Below, in pieces: positions 16,745 to 23,694 of a DNA stretch of 64,000 nt. The notes under the pieces were generated by a model. That model was not told the origin of the DNA. It saw only the letters and a program-made list of their open reading frames with translations, and ran no database searches. Position 1 is the stretch's first letter; every line of letters begins with the position of its first letter. The translations under genes and the position numbers were made by a program. Origin of the DNA: Micromonospora rifamycinica (GTDB lineage: Bacteria > Actinomycetota > Actinomycetes > Mycobacteriales > Micromonosporaceae); NCBI RefSeq assembly GCF_900090265.1, contig NZ_LT607752.1:6702001-6766000 (forward strand), read 5' to 3'.

Positions 16745-16786
16745 CCGCCTCTTGTCGCGCCACCCGGGTGGCGCGACAAGAGGCGG
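16745..16786. terminator. Perfect 42-bp palindrome after pdxT
   Basis: Arms of 21 bases (16745-16765 and 16766-16786) are exact reverse complements with no spacer, centred on CACCCGGGTG. The transcript would fold into a very stable hairpin with a minimal loop. It starts 30 bp after the pdxT stop and is best read as a terminator. The remainder of 16715-17020 carries only a weak -10-like TAGGAT (16901) before yebC. Confidence 0.75.
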
Positions 16787-17020
16787 ATCCCGGTCCGGTG
16801 GGTGCCGGTTCGGCCGCTGGAACGGGCGAATGGTGACGATTCGCCGGACAGGTCGGTGCGTCCGACGTGCCGGGTGTGACGGTGGGTTCGGTGCTCTCGG
16901 TAGGATTGCCGCGGTTCGGCGCGGGCACCGCCCGTCGCGGCCCTCCAGTGCGGCCGGTCCCGGCCTGGAGCCGGCGCGGCCAGTCGACGCGAGGCGTGAG
17001 TCAACAGACGGAGGTACGAG

Positions 17021-17773
17021 ATGTCCGGCCACTCAAAGTGGGCGACCACCAAGCACAAGAAGGCCGTCATCGACGCCAAGCGCGGCAAGATGTTCGCCAA
17101 GCTGATCAAGAATGTCGAGGTCGCGGCGCGGACCGGTGGCGGTGACCCGGCGGGCAACCCGACCCTCTTCGACGCCATCCAGAAGGCCAAGAAGAGCTCG
17201 GTCCCGAACGACAACATCGACCGGGCGGTCAAGCGCGGCTCCGGCCTGGAGGCCGGCGGCGCCGACTGGCAGACCATCATGTACGAGGGGTACGGCCCGA
17301 ACGGCGTGGCGATGCTGATCGAGTGCCTGACCGACAACCGGAACCGGGCCGCCACCGAGGTGCGGACCGCGTTGACCCGCAACGGCGGCTCGCTCGCCGA
17401 CGCCGGCTCGGTGTCGTACATGTTCTCCCGCAAGGGCGTGGTGATCGTGCCGAAGGCCGACACCACCGAAGACGACGTGATGATGGCGGTCCTCGACGCC
17501 GGGGCCGAGGAGGTCAACGACCTCGGTGAGGCGTACGAGGTGGTCTCCGAGCCGGCCGACCTGATCGGTGTCCGCACCGCCCTGCAGGAGGCCGGGATCG
17601 AGTACGAGTCGGCCGAGTCCTCCCTGATCCCCAGCGTCAACGTGCCGCTCGACGAGGACGGCGCCCGCAAGGTCTTCAAGCTGATCGACGTGCTGGAGGA
17701 CTGCGACGACGTGCAGAACGTCTACGCGAACTTCGACGTCTCGGACGAGGTGATGTCGGCGGTCGACGCCTGA
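17021..17773 (+). CDS. YebC/PmpR-family protein
   Basis: Protein of 250 residues with the three-domain YebC fold: MSGHSKWATTKHKKAVIDAKRGKMFAKLIKNVEVAAR at the N-terminus, GYGPNGVAMLIECLTDNRNRAATEVR in the middle and VYANFDVSDEV at the end. Members were long annotated as transcription regulators; recent work on the family points to a ribosome-associated role at proline-rich stretches. In many actinomycetes this gene is followed directly by ruvC; here ruvC lies 18 kb further on. An ACGGAGG-like ribosome-binding site precedes the ATG. Confidence 0.95.
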   Translation: MSGHSKWATTKHKKAVIDAKRGKMFAKLIKNVEVAARTGGGDPAGNPTLFDAIQKAKKSSVPNDNIDRAVKRGSGLEAGGADWQTIMYEGYGPNGVAMLIECLTDNRNRAATEVRTALTRNGGSLADAGSVSYMFSRKGVVIVPKADTTEDDVMMAVLDAGAEEVNDLGEAYEVVSEPADLIGVRTALQEAGIEYESAESSLIPSVNVPLDEDGARKVFKLIDVLEDCDDVQNVYANFDVSDEVMSAVDA

Positions 17774-17881
17774 CGGCCGCGCCGGCACGGCGGTTCCCGC
17801 CGGGCGACGTGGGTCGTCCGGCGGGAGGCCCCGCGGGGTGTCCCGGCCCGGCGCCCCCGGTCCGCCGGACGGGACCGGGGT

Positions 17882-18844
17882 TCAGCCGCCGGTCCGGGTG
17901 GCGGACCGGCGGGCCTTCAGCACACTGTCCACCAGGTCCCACAGGGTGACCGCCGCGACGACCACGACCGTGACCCGGCCGGCGACGCCCAGGCCGTCGC
18001 CGTCGCGCAGCCAGCCGAACCGGTCGACCAGGTCCGGGTTGAGCAGCCGGTCGGTGAGCACCAGCCAGATCAGCGGCACGGTGAAGGCCAGGTCGAGCAG
18101 GGCGTTGACCACGACGAGCGGCCAGGTCCACCGCCCGGTGCGGTACTTGACCACCTCCAGCACCAGCCCGGCGAGCAGGACGGCGGCCAGCACCGGCAGC
18201 CAGGACGTCCACAGCGCGGGGTCGAGCAGCGGGATGCGGTCGCCGTCGGTGTCCCGGACCCAGGACCGGAAGTGCTGCCAGGGCAGGAAGGCCAGGGTGA
18301 GCAGGACCGTCACCACCGAGGCGCAGGTGTCGGGGAGGCGGATGTCCCGCTCCGCCGGCATCTCCGGCAGCTGGTCGACGTGCCATCCGGGCAGCGGGAG
18401 CGAGGTGTTGGTGCGTTCCAGGATCGCGAAGCTCAGGGTGACCCAGAAGGCGATCTGCACCGCCGTCTGGAAGGCCGCGGCGATGCCCGATCCGATCGCC
18501 CCGCCCGGGTTGTCGGCGACGGTGGCCTGGACCACCCCGACGAGCACGCCGACGGTGCCCGGGATGGTGGTCAGCAGCCGGCGCAGTACCTGCTGCCAGA
18601 GCAGGTAGTGGGCGGGGCCGATGAGCTGGAGCCGGCGGTCGGCGTACCGGGCGGCGAGGCGTTCCGGATGGCCCAGCTCGGTGAGCACCTCGCGCTCGGC
18701 GGTGGTGCCGTCCTGCCCGCCGCCGACCCGGTCGTCGATCATGTCCTCGATGGCGGTGCGCAGCTCGGTGGCGATCTCCTCCCGCCGGGGTGCCGGCACC
18801 GCCCGCAGGGTGGCCGCGAGGTAGCGGTCGGTCAGCGTGTTCAT
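17882..18844 (-). CDS. Multi-pass membrane protein, PadR partner (HAAS/permease-prefix-type N-terminus)
   Basis: Protein of 320 residues. The first 75 residues (LTDRYLAATLRAVPAPRREEIATELRTAIEDMIDDRV) match the helical HAAS/DUF1700-like module often encoded beside PadR regulators. About six membrane helices follow. No catalytic motif was seen. It overlaps padR by four bases (ATGA) and should be in one operon with it. PadR-linked membrane proteins of this type are thought to sense envelope stress or to modulate signalling; the exact job here is unknown. Confidence 0.88.
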   Translation of the reverse strand: MNTLTDRYLAATLRAVPAPRREEIATELRTAIEDMIDDRVGGGQDGTTAEREVLTELGHPERLAARYADRRLQLIGPAHYLLWQQVLRRLLTTIPGTVGVLVGVVQATVADNPGGAIGSGIAAAFQTAVQIAFWVTLSFAILERTNTSLPLPGWHVDQLPEMPAERDIRLPDTCASVVTVLLTLAFLPWQHFRSWVRDTDGDRIPLLDPALWTSWLPVLAAVLLAGLVLEVVKYRTGRWTWPLVVVNALLDLAFTVPLIWLVLTDRLLNPDLVDRFGWLRDGDGLGVAGRVTVVVVAAVTLWDLVDSVLKARRSATRTGG

Positions 18845-19182
18845 CGGTCGGCTCCTTCGATCAGCCCGGTCACGGAGGTCTGTACGGCGGCGAGGTCGTC
18901 GAGCAGGCGGGCCAGCACGGTCTCCCCGTCGGCACTGGTGCGGTAGAACTTGCGCGGCCGGCTCTCCTCGGTGTTCCACTCGCTGGTCAGCAGCCCCTGT
19001 TCCTCCAGCCGTCGGAGCAGGGGATAGAGGGTGTTGGCGTCGACCGGGAAGCCGTGGCCGGTGAGTTGTTGCAGCAGCGCGTAGCCGTAGCCGGGCCGGC
19101 GTAGCGCGACCAGGCTGGCCACCACCACCGTGCCGCGACGAAGTTCCTGGAGATGGGTCCGGAGGACCTCCTCGCTAACCAT
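18841..19182 (-). CDS. PadR-family transcriptional regulator
   Basis: Small winged-helix regulator of 113 residues: LRRGTVVVASLVALRRPGYGYALLQQL, the PadR signature NTLYPLLRRLEEQGLL and a wing with PRKFYRTSADGE. The C-terminal dimerisation helix is short, typical of PadR subfamily 2. It is the first gene of a two-gene operon with the membrane protein. A near-perfect dyad lies 12 bp upstream of its ATG, pointing to autorepression, as is known for this family. Confidence 0.93.
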   Translation of the reverse strand: MVSEEVLRTHLQELRRGTVVVASLVALRRPGYGYALLQQLTGHGFPVDANTLYPLLRRLEEQGLLTSEWNTEESRPRKFYRTSADGETVLARLLDDLAAVQTSVTGLIEGADR

Positions 19183-19193
19183 GCTTCACACCA

Positions 19194-19212
19194 TAGTGTG
19201 TGGCACACACTA
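19194..19212. promoter_or_regulatory. Probable PadR operator
   Basis: TAGTGTGTG and CACACACTA form 9-base perfect arms around a single central base. The dyad lies 12-30 bp upstream of the padR start in the short intergenic region, AT-richer than its surroundings. PadR proteins commonly bind such dyads at their own promoter. Confidence 0.6.
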
Positions 19213-19299
19213 ATGTCGAGCGGCATAGCAATGTGGTCAGTGGCACCATGCGAAACCGGGGCGTCGGGAGACCCCGACGCCCCGGTCCCCGGGGACCGC

Positions 19300-19887
19300 T
19301 CAGCAGGAGGGGCCCTGCCGGAAGGCCCGCTCGACGTGATCCGCCAGCCCGGCCTGGAAGTAGCCGACACCGGGCCGGATCGGGTGCCCGGTGAACAGCT
19401 CGACCCGGTCGCCGTACCGCACCAGGTACGCCGTGGCGTCCCCGGCGTCGTTGTGGATCAGGGCGCCCCGGGGGCCGTAGATCTCCTCCAGCTCGGCGAA
19501 GGTCATGCCCACCGACGCGCCGGCCGGTGAACGTGGCGGAGCGGTGGCGGTGCCCACCTCGACGAGCCGTCCGTCCCGGAAGGTGACCAGGATGACCCCG
19601 GCCCACTCACCGGTGACGCCGGCATCGACCGTGCCGTCGCACCCGACGACCGTCCAGTCGACCAGTCCGGCCGAGGTGAGCCGGGTCAACGAGGCCCCGA
19701 TCCGGAACGGCCCCGCGCCCCGGACGCTGAGCAGGTCGGTGCCGAGGGCCGGGCGACCCGGCCGGAGATCCACGGTGGAGCCGGACCGGACGCCGGGGTC
19801 GGCCCGGTGGGCGGCGGCCGGGCCGGCCGGCGCGACGATGACGAGGGCCAGCACGCTGGCCAGCAGGATGGCGGGGAGACGAGGCAT
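19300..19887 (-). CDS. Secreted protein of unknown function
   Basis: Protein of 195 residues with a clear signal peptide (MPRLPAILLASVLALVIVAPAGPAAA, cleavage before HRADP). The mature part has LGTDLLSVRGAGPFRIGASLTRL and GASVGMTFAELEEIYGPRGALI, a pattern seen in extracytoplasmic actinobacterial hypothetical proteins, with two cysteines (VGCDGTVD and the C-terminal GPSC) that could form a disulphide. An AAGGAG ribosome-binding site precedes the ATG. Divergent from the Ser/Thr kinase gene (144-bp gap). No function is proposed. Confidence 0.8.
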   Translation of the reverse strand: MPRLPAILLASVLALVIVAPAGPAAAHRADPGVRSGSTVDLRPGRPALGTDLLSVRGAGPFRIGASLTRLTSAGLVDWTVVGCDGTVDAGVTGEWAGVILVTFRDGRLVEVGTATAPPRSPAGASVGMTFAELEEIYGPRGALIHNDAGDATAYLVRYGDRVELFTGHPIRPGVGYFQAGLADHVERAFRQGPSC

Positions 19888-20031
19888 GACGCAACTCCTT
19901 CGGTGGTACGGGTCTGTCGTCCTGTTGGTCTCCGCCCGGCCGGGATCCGTTCGTCGGCTTTCCGACCGGTCCCGGCCCCGGTGGCCCACCCGACCCGTCG
20001 CCGCCGGTTACCGTGCGGTGTGGGCGGGACG

Positions 20032-21633
20032 ATGAGCACTCCGCCGTGGATCGGCTCCTACCGGATCGAGCGGCTGCTCGGCGCGGGCTCCTTCGCGACC
20101 GTCTGGCTGGGCCACGACCCGGCCCTCGACTCCCGGGTGGCGATCAAGGTGCTGGCCGAGAACTGGAGCCACGACCTGCGGGTACGGGAACGCTTCCGGG
20201 ACGAGGCCCGGCTGCTGCGGCGACTCGACCATCCCCGGCTGGTCCGGGTGCACGCGGTCGGCGAACTGCCCGACGGTCGACCGTACGCGGTGCTGGCCCT
20301 CGCCGACGGTGGCAGCCTGCGGGACCGGCTGGCGGCCGGACCGCTGCCGGTGCCGGTGGCCCTGGCGTTGCTGGACGAGATCGCCGCCGGGGTCGCCGTC
20401 CTGCACCGGCAGCAGGTGGTGCACCGCGACCTCACCCCGGGCAACGTGCTCTTCACCTCGACCGTCGAGGGTGAGCGGGTGGTCATCGCCGACCTGGGGC
20501 TGGCCAAGGCGCTCGCCGCCGCGTCCGGGCTGACCGCCCGGGCCGGCACCCCCGGCTACATGGCTCCCGAACAGGACGACCCGCTGGCCATGGTGGACAC
20601 CCGCAGCGACGTGTTCGGGCTGGGCCGGCTCGGCCTGCGGCTGCTCGGCGGCCCCGACCAGCGGCTGCCCGCGACGGGGGTGCCCGGCCCGGTGGCGGCG
20701 GTGCTGCGGCGGGCCACCGCGCGGCGGCCCGCCGACCGCTATCCCGACGCGGACGCCTTTCGGGCCGCGCTGCGCTGGGCCAGCCGACCGTCCGGCGACC
20801 CGCCCCGGCCGGAGGACGGCCCGCCGGGGACGCCGCATCCCGCCGACGAAACCCCCCGCACCGGCCGGGTCGAACCTGCCGAACGGGTCGAACCTGCCGG
20901 GCCGGCCGTACCTCCAGAGCGGGCCGAAGCTGCCGAGCGGGCCGAAGCTGCCGAGCGGGCCGAACCTGCCGAGCGGACCGAACCCGCCGAACGGGCCGAG
21001 GCTGGCGAGTGGGCCGGGCGGGCGGATCCCAGCGGCCGGGCGGACCGGGTGGCGGGGTCGCCGCGACCACGGCGCGGGCCGGGCCGCTGGCTCGGTCTGG
21101 TCGGGGCCGGGGCGCTGACCGTTGTCGTGTTGGGCGGCACGGGAGGCGACGCGGCCCTTCCGGCGACCGACGGTGGTCGGGGCCGCAGCGGACCGGTGAG
21201 CGTCGCCCTGCCGGCGGGCTGGCGGGCGGTCGGGACGGGCTGGGCCGGCCGCTACGACGAGCGGGGACGACTCGAACCGGCGCTGGTCGTCTCGCCCGAC
21301 CCGGGCCGGTGGGCGGCCGACCCGACGGTGCCCGGGGCCTTCGTCGGGCTCTCCGCCAGCCTGGGCCGGCGGACCACCCCGGCGGAGTTCGTCGCCCAAC
21401 GCCCGCACGCCGACTGCGTGGCCGTGCCCGAGCGCCGGACCCGACAGTCCGGGGTGGACTGGGTGGTGGCCGGCTACGCCTGCCCGGTGGGCCGCCCGGT
21501 GCTGGTCGAGGCGGCCGCCCGCGCCGGCCCCGCCGGACTGCTCTATGTGCAGGTCGTCCCGCCTCCGGGCGGTGGACCGGAATTCGTCGACACGCTGCTG
21601 GCCGGGGTGCGGGTGACCGCCACGGCCGGCTAG
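20032..21633 (+). CDS. Membrane-bound Ser/Thr protein kinase (PknB-like catalytic domain)
   Basis: Protein of 533 residues. Cytoplasmic kinase domain (about 10-260): Gly-rich loop LLGAGSFATVWLG, Lys39 in VAIKVL, Glu58, catalytic loop HRDLTPGN (Asp133, Asn138), Mg-binding Asp154 in a DLG instead of DFG, and YMAPEQ. A linker of degenerate ERAEAAERAEPAE repeats (about 280-345), one membrane helix (about 355-375) and a 155-residue extracytoplasmic domain with two cysteines follow. There are no PASTA repeats. The ATG is chosen because the kinase fold begins right after it. Its TAG overlaps the stop of the convergent lipoprotein gene. Confidence 0.92.
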   Translation: MSTPPWIGSYRIERLLGAGSFATVWLGHDPALDSRVAIKVLAENWSHDLRVRERFRDEARLLRRLDHPRLVRVHAVGELPDGRPYAVLALADGGSLRDRLAAGPLPVPVALALLDEIAAGVAVLHRQQVVHRDLTPGNVLFTSTVEGERVVIADLGLAKALAAASGLTARAGTPGYMAPEQDDPLAMVDTRSDVFGLGRLGLRLLGGPDQRLPATGVPGPVAAVLRRATARRPADRYPDADAFRAALRWASRPSGDPPRPEDGPPGTPHPADETPRTGRVEPAERVEPAGPAVPPERAEAAERAEAAERAEPAERTEPAERAEAGEWAGRADPSGRADRVAGSPRPRRGPGRWLGLVGAGALTVVVLGGTGGDAALPATDGGRGRSGPVSVALPAGWRAVGTGWAGRYDERGRLEPALVVSPDPGRWAADPTVPGAFVGLSASLGRRTTPAEFVAQRPHADCVAVPERRTRQSGVDWVVAGYACPVGRPVLVEAAARAGPAGLLYVQVVPPPGGGPEFVDTLLAGVRVTATAG

Positions 21634-22256
21634 ACCACCACCACCGTGACCGGATACGGCGTGCCGTCCTGCGGGATGGTCACCCGTACCGTGCCGGGCT
21701 GGACGAACCGGATGTCCACCACCCCGGCCTCGTAGTGGTGGGAGACCAGGTCCTCCCGGTCCACCGTGACCTCGCCGGGGCCGATGCCCTGGATCCGGAG
21801 CACGCCGCCGACGCTCAGGCAGAGCGACCTGAGCAACGCCAGTTCGGTGTCGGCGAGCACCAGGTCGTAGCGGACCGGACCGAGACAGGCGCTGGGCCGG
21901 GGGCTCGTCGACGGTGGGCGGGTGCCGCCCGGGGGCCGGGCGGGTGTGGTCGGCGGCGGTGCCGGGGGCCGGGACGGCAGCGCGCCCACGGTGGTCGCGG
22001 CCGGGCCGGTCGTGGGCGGCGCGGCCGGGGTGGTCGCCGGCGGCGAGGCCGTCGCCGGGGCGACCGTCGGGTCCGGTGGCCGCACCGGCAGCGGGGCCAC
22101 CGGGGTCGGCCCACACGCCGTCACCGGGACGAGCGCCAGCAGGACCGCCAGCCGCCGGCCCGGGCGGGGTTGCTCAGCCACCGGTCTGCCTCTCCGGCCC
22201 GGGCGGGGTTGCTCAGCCACCGGCCTGCCTCTCCGGTCGGAGCCGGGCTCAGTCAC
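21630..22256 (-). CDS. Putative lipoprotein downstream of the ECF sigma factor
   Basis: Protein of up to 208 residues with the lipobox-like VPVTAC after a hydrophobic run (LAVLLALVPVTAC), a Pro/Thr/Ala-rich linker (about 60-125) and a compact C-terminal domain with two cysteines. The GTG at 22256 overlaps the sigma stop by eight bases. A 39-bp tandem repeat (22159-22236) duplicates GRPVAEQPRPGRR, so a GTG in the second copy (22179-22181) would give a standard lipoprotein signal of 22 residues and may be the real start. It does not resemble known anti-sigma factors. Function unknown. Confidence 0.75.
   Translation of the reverse strand: MTEPGSDRRGRPVAEQPRPGRRGRPVAEQPRPGRRLAVLLALVPVTACGPTPVAPLPVRPPDPTVAPATASPPATTPAAPPTTGPAATTVGALPSRPPAPPPTTPARPPGGTRPPSTSPRPSACLGPVRYDLVLADTELALLRSLCLSVGGVLRIQGIGPGEVTVDREDLVSHHYEAGVVDIRFVQPGTVRVTIPQDGTPYPVTVVVV
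22159..22236. repeat. 39-bp tandem duplication at the start of the lipoprotein gene
   Basis: Two head-to-tail 39-bp copies (22159-22197 and 22198-22236), each beginning CCCGGGCGGGGTTGCTCAGC, differ at one base. The length is a multiple of three, so the reading frame is kept. Each copy carries a potential GTG start on the minus strand. Confidence 0.9.
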
Positions 22257-22788
22257 CGGTCAGCCGTTCCCGGACCTGCCGGCGGGCCAGGTGGACCCGG
22301 GACTTCACGGTGCCCTCCGGTACGTCGAGCAGGGTGGCGATCTCCCGGTAGGAGAGGCCGAGCAGGTCGCGCAGGGTCAGCGCCTCGGCGGCCTCGGGGC
22401 GGACCGCGTCCAGCGCGTCGAGCAGGTCGAGCCGGGTGCCGGCGACCACGCTGGTCCGCTGCGGGTCGGGCGGGTCGGGCAGCGGCACCCCGCCGGCCTC
22501 GAGCTGCCAGCGTCGCCGCAGCGCCCGGTAGGTGGAGCGGGCCCGGTTCGCGGTGATTCGGTAGAGCCAGGTGTGGAACGACGACCTGCCCTCGAAGCGT
22601 CCGATGCCCCGGGCCACCGCGAGCAGGGCGTCCTGGCAGGCCTCCTCGGCGTCCTCCCGGTGCGGCAGCAGCCGGCCGCAGAGCCGCAGCACCTCGGGGC
22701 GTACCGCGGTCAGGAGCGCGTCGAGCGCGCCCGGCTCGCCCCGGGCGGCGGCGCGGGCCAGGCTGTCGATGTCGTCCGTGCGGAGCAT
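22249..22788 (-). CDS. ECF-family RNA polymerase sigma factor
   Basis: Sigma-70 family protein of 179 residues with only regions 2 and 4. Region 2: LLPHREDAEEACQDALLAVARGIGRFEGRSSFHTWLYRITANRARS. Region 4: LTLRDLLGLSYREIATLLDVPEGTVKSRVHLARRQVRERL, with its helix-turn-helix. ECF factors normally sit beside an anti-sigma gene; the overlapping downstream gene encodes a putative lipoprotein instead. A TAGCCT hexamer lies on the minus strand about 33 bases before the ATG and could be a -10. Confidence 0.94.
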   Translation of the reverse strand: MLRTDDIDSLARAAARGEPGALDALLTAVRPEVLRLCGRLLPHREDAEEACQDALLAVARGIGRFEGRSSFHTWLYRITANRARSTYRALRRRWQLEAGGVPLPDPPDPQRTSVVAGTRLDLLDALDAVRPEAAEALTLRDLLGLSYREIATLLDVPEGTVKSRVHLARRQVRERLTGD

Positions 22789-22928
22789 GCCGGCCCCCGA
22801 CCGCCGTGGTGTGTGCCGTCGAGGCTATGCCACCGGGGCGAGCGCCACCGGCGTCGAGTCGGCCAACCGACCGTGATCCACCGGTGTGTGCGGCCGGGCG
22901 TCCGGCGGCCGAGTCTCATGTCACACTG

Positions 22929-22940
22929 TGCAAGTTTGCA
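22929..22940. promoter_or_regulatory. Short dyad upstream of the tetR gene
   Basis: TGCAA-GT-TTGCA is a 12-bp dyad 31 bp before the GTG of the TetR gene and about 20 bp ahead of its candidate -10. It may be part of the operator for the tetR-pump operon; it is short for a TetR site, so this is tentative. Confidence 0.3.
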
Positions 22941-22959
22941 GGCGCTGCATCTTTGTTCC

Positions 22960-22965
22960 TAGGCT
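22960..22965 (+). promoter_or_regulatory. Candidate -10 of leaderless promoter for tetR
   Basis: TAGGCT is followed by six bases (CCGACC) and the GTG at 22972. No ribosome-binding site precedes the start codon. Confidence 0.35.
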
Positions 22966-22971
22966 CCGACC

Positions 22972-23694
22972 GTGACCAGTGCCGAGGGGGCCGGACGGCG
23001 GATCCGCAAGAAGCGACAGACCCGTGCCGCGTTGGCCGCCGCCGCGCTGCGCCTGGTCGCCGAGCGGGGGCTCGACCAGGTCACCGTCGAGGAGATCGGC
23101 GCGGCGGTGGACGTCTCCCCGCGGACCTTCTTCAACTACTTCGCCACCAAGGACGACGCCCTGGTCGGCGACACCGAGGGGGACCGGGAACGGGTGCTGC
23201 GGGCACTGGCCGACGTCCCCGTGGCGGTCCCGGCGCTGTCGGCGATCCGGCTGGCCCTGGCCGGGGTCGTCGACGACGTGGAGGGCGACGCCGCGTCCTG
23301 GCTGCTGCGGATGCAGGTGGTGATGCGGTACCCGGTGCTGCTGGCCCGGCTGGTCTCCGGCAACGCGGCGACCGAGCAGGCCATGGTCGACGCGCTCGCG
23401 GCGCGTACCGGTCACCTGCCGGACGACGGCTACCCGGCCCTCGTGGTGGCGGTCACCGGTGCCGCGCTGCGGACCGCGATGGTCCGCTGGGCCACCGGCG
23501 GCGGATCCCGCCCCCTCGCCGAACTGCTCGACGAGGCGTTCGCCGCCGTCGCCGCCGGGCTGCCCGACCCCCGCGCCGGCGGGGCCACCGACCGGCCCAC
23601 CACCGACCGGCCCCCTACTGATCGGCCCACCACTGACCGGCCCGGCGCGACCGCGCCGGGCGGTCCGCACACTCCTGTGAGGAAACGCCCATGA
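22972..23694 (+). CDS. TetR-family regulator of the adjacent DHA2 pump
   Basis: Regulator of 240 residues. The N-terminal helix-turn-helix is QTRAALAAAALRLVAERGLDQVTVEEIGAAVDVSPRTFFNYFATKDD, typical of TetR proteins. The ligand domain follows to about residue 195; the tail is a low-complexity TDRPTTDRPPTDRP repeat. It overlaps the pump gene by four bases (ATGA), so the repressor and the exporter are made from one mRNA, the usual arrangement for drug-inducible efflux. The inducer is unknown. Confidence 0.92.
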   Translation: MTSAEGAGRRIRKKRQTRAALAAAALRLVAERGLDQVTVEEIGAAVDVSPRTFFNYFATKDDALVGDTEGDRERVLRALADVPVAVPALSAIRLALAGVVDDVEGDAASWLLRMQVVMRYPVLLARLVSGNAATEQAMVDALAARTGHLPDDGYPALVVAVTGAALRTAMVRWATGGGSRPLAELLDEAFAAVAAGLPDPRAGGATDRPTTDRPPTDRPTTDRPGATAPGGPHTPVRKRP

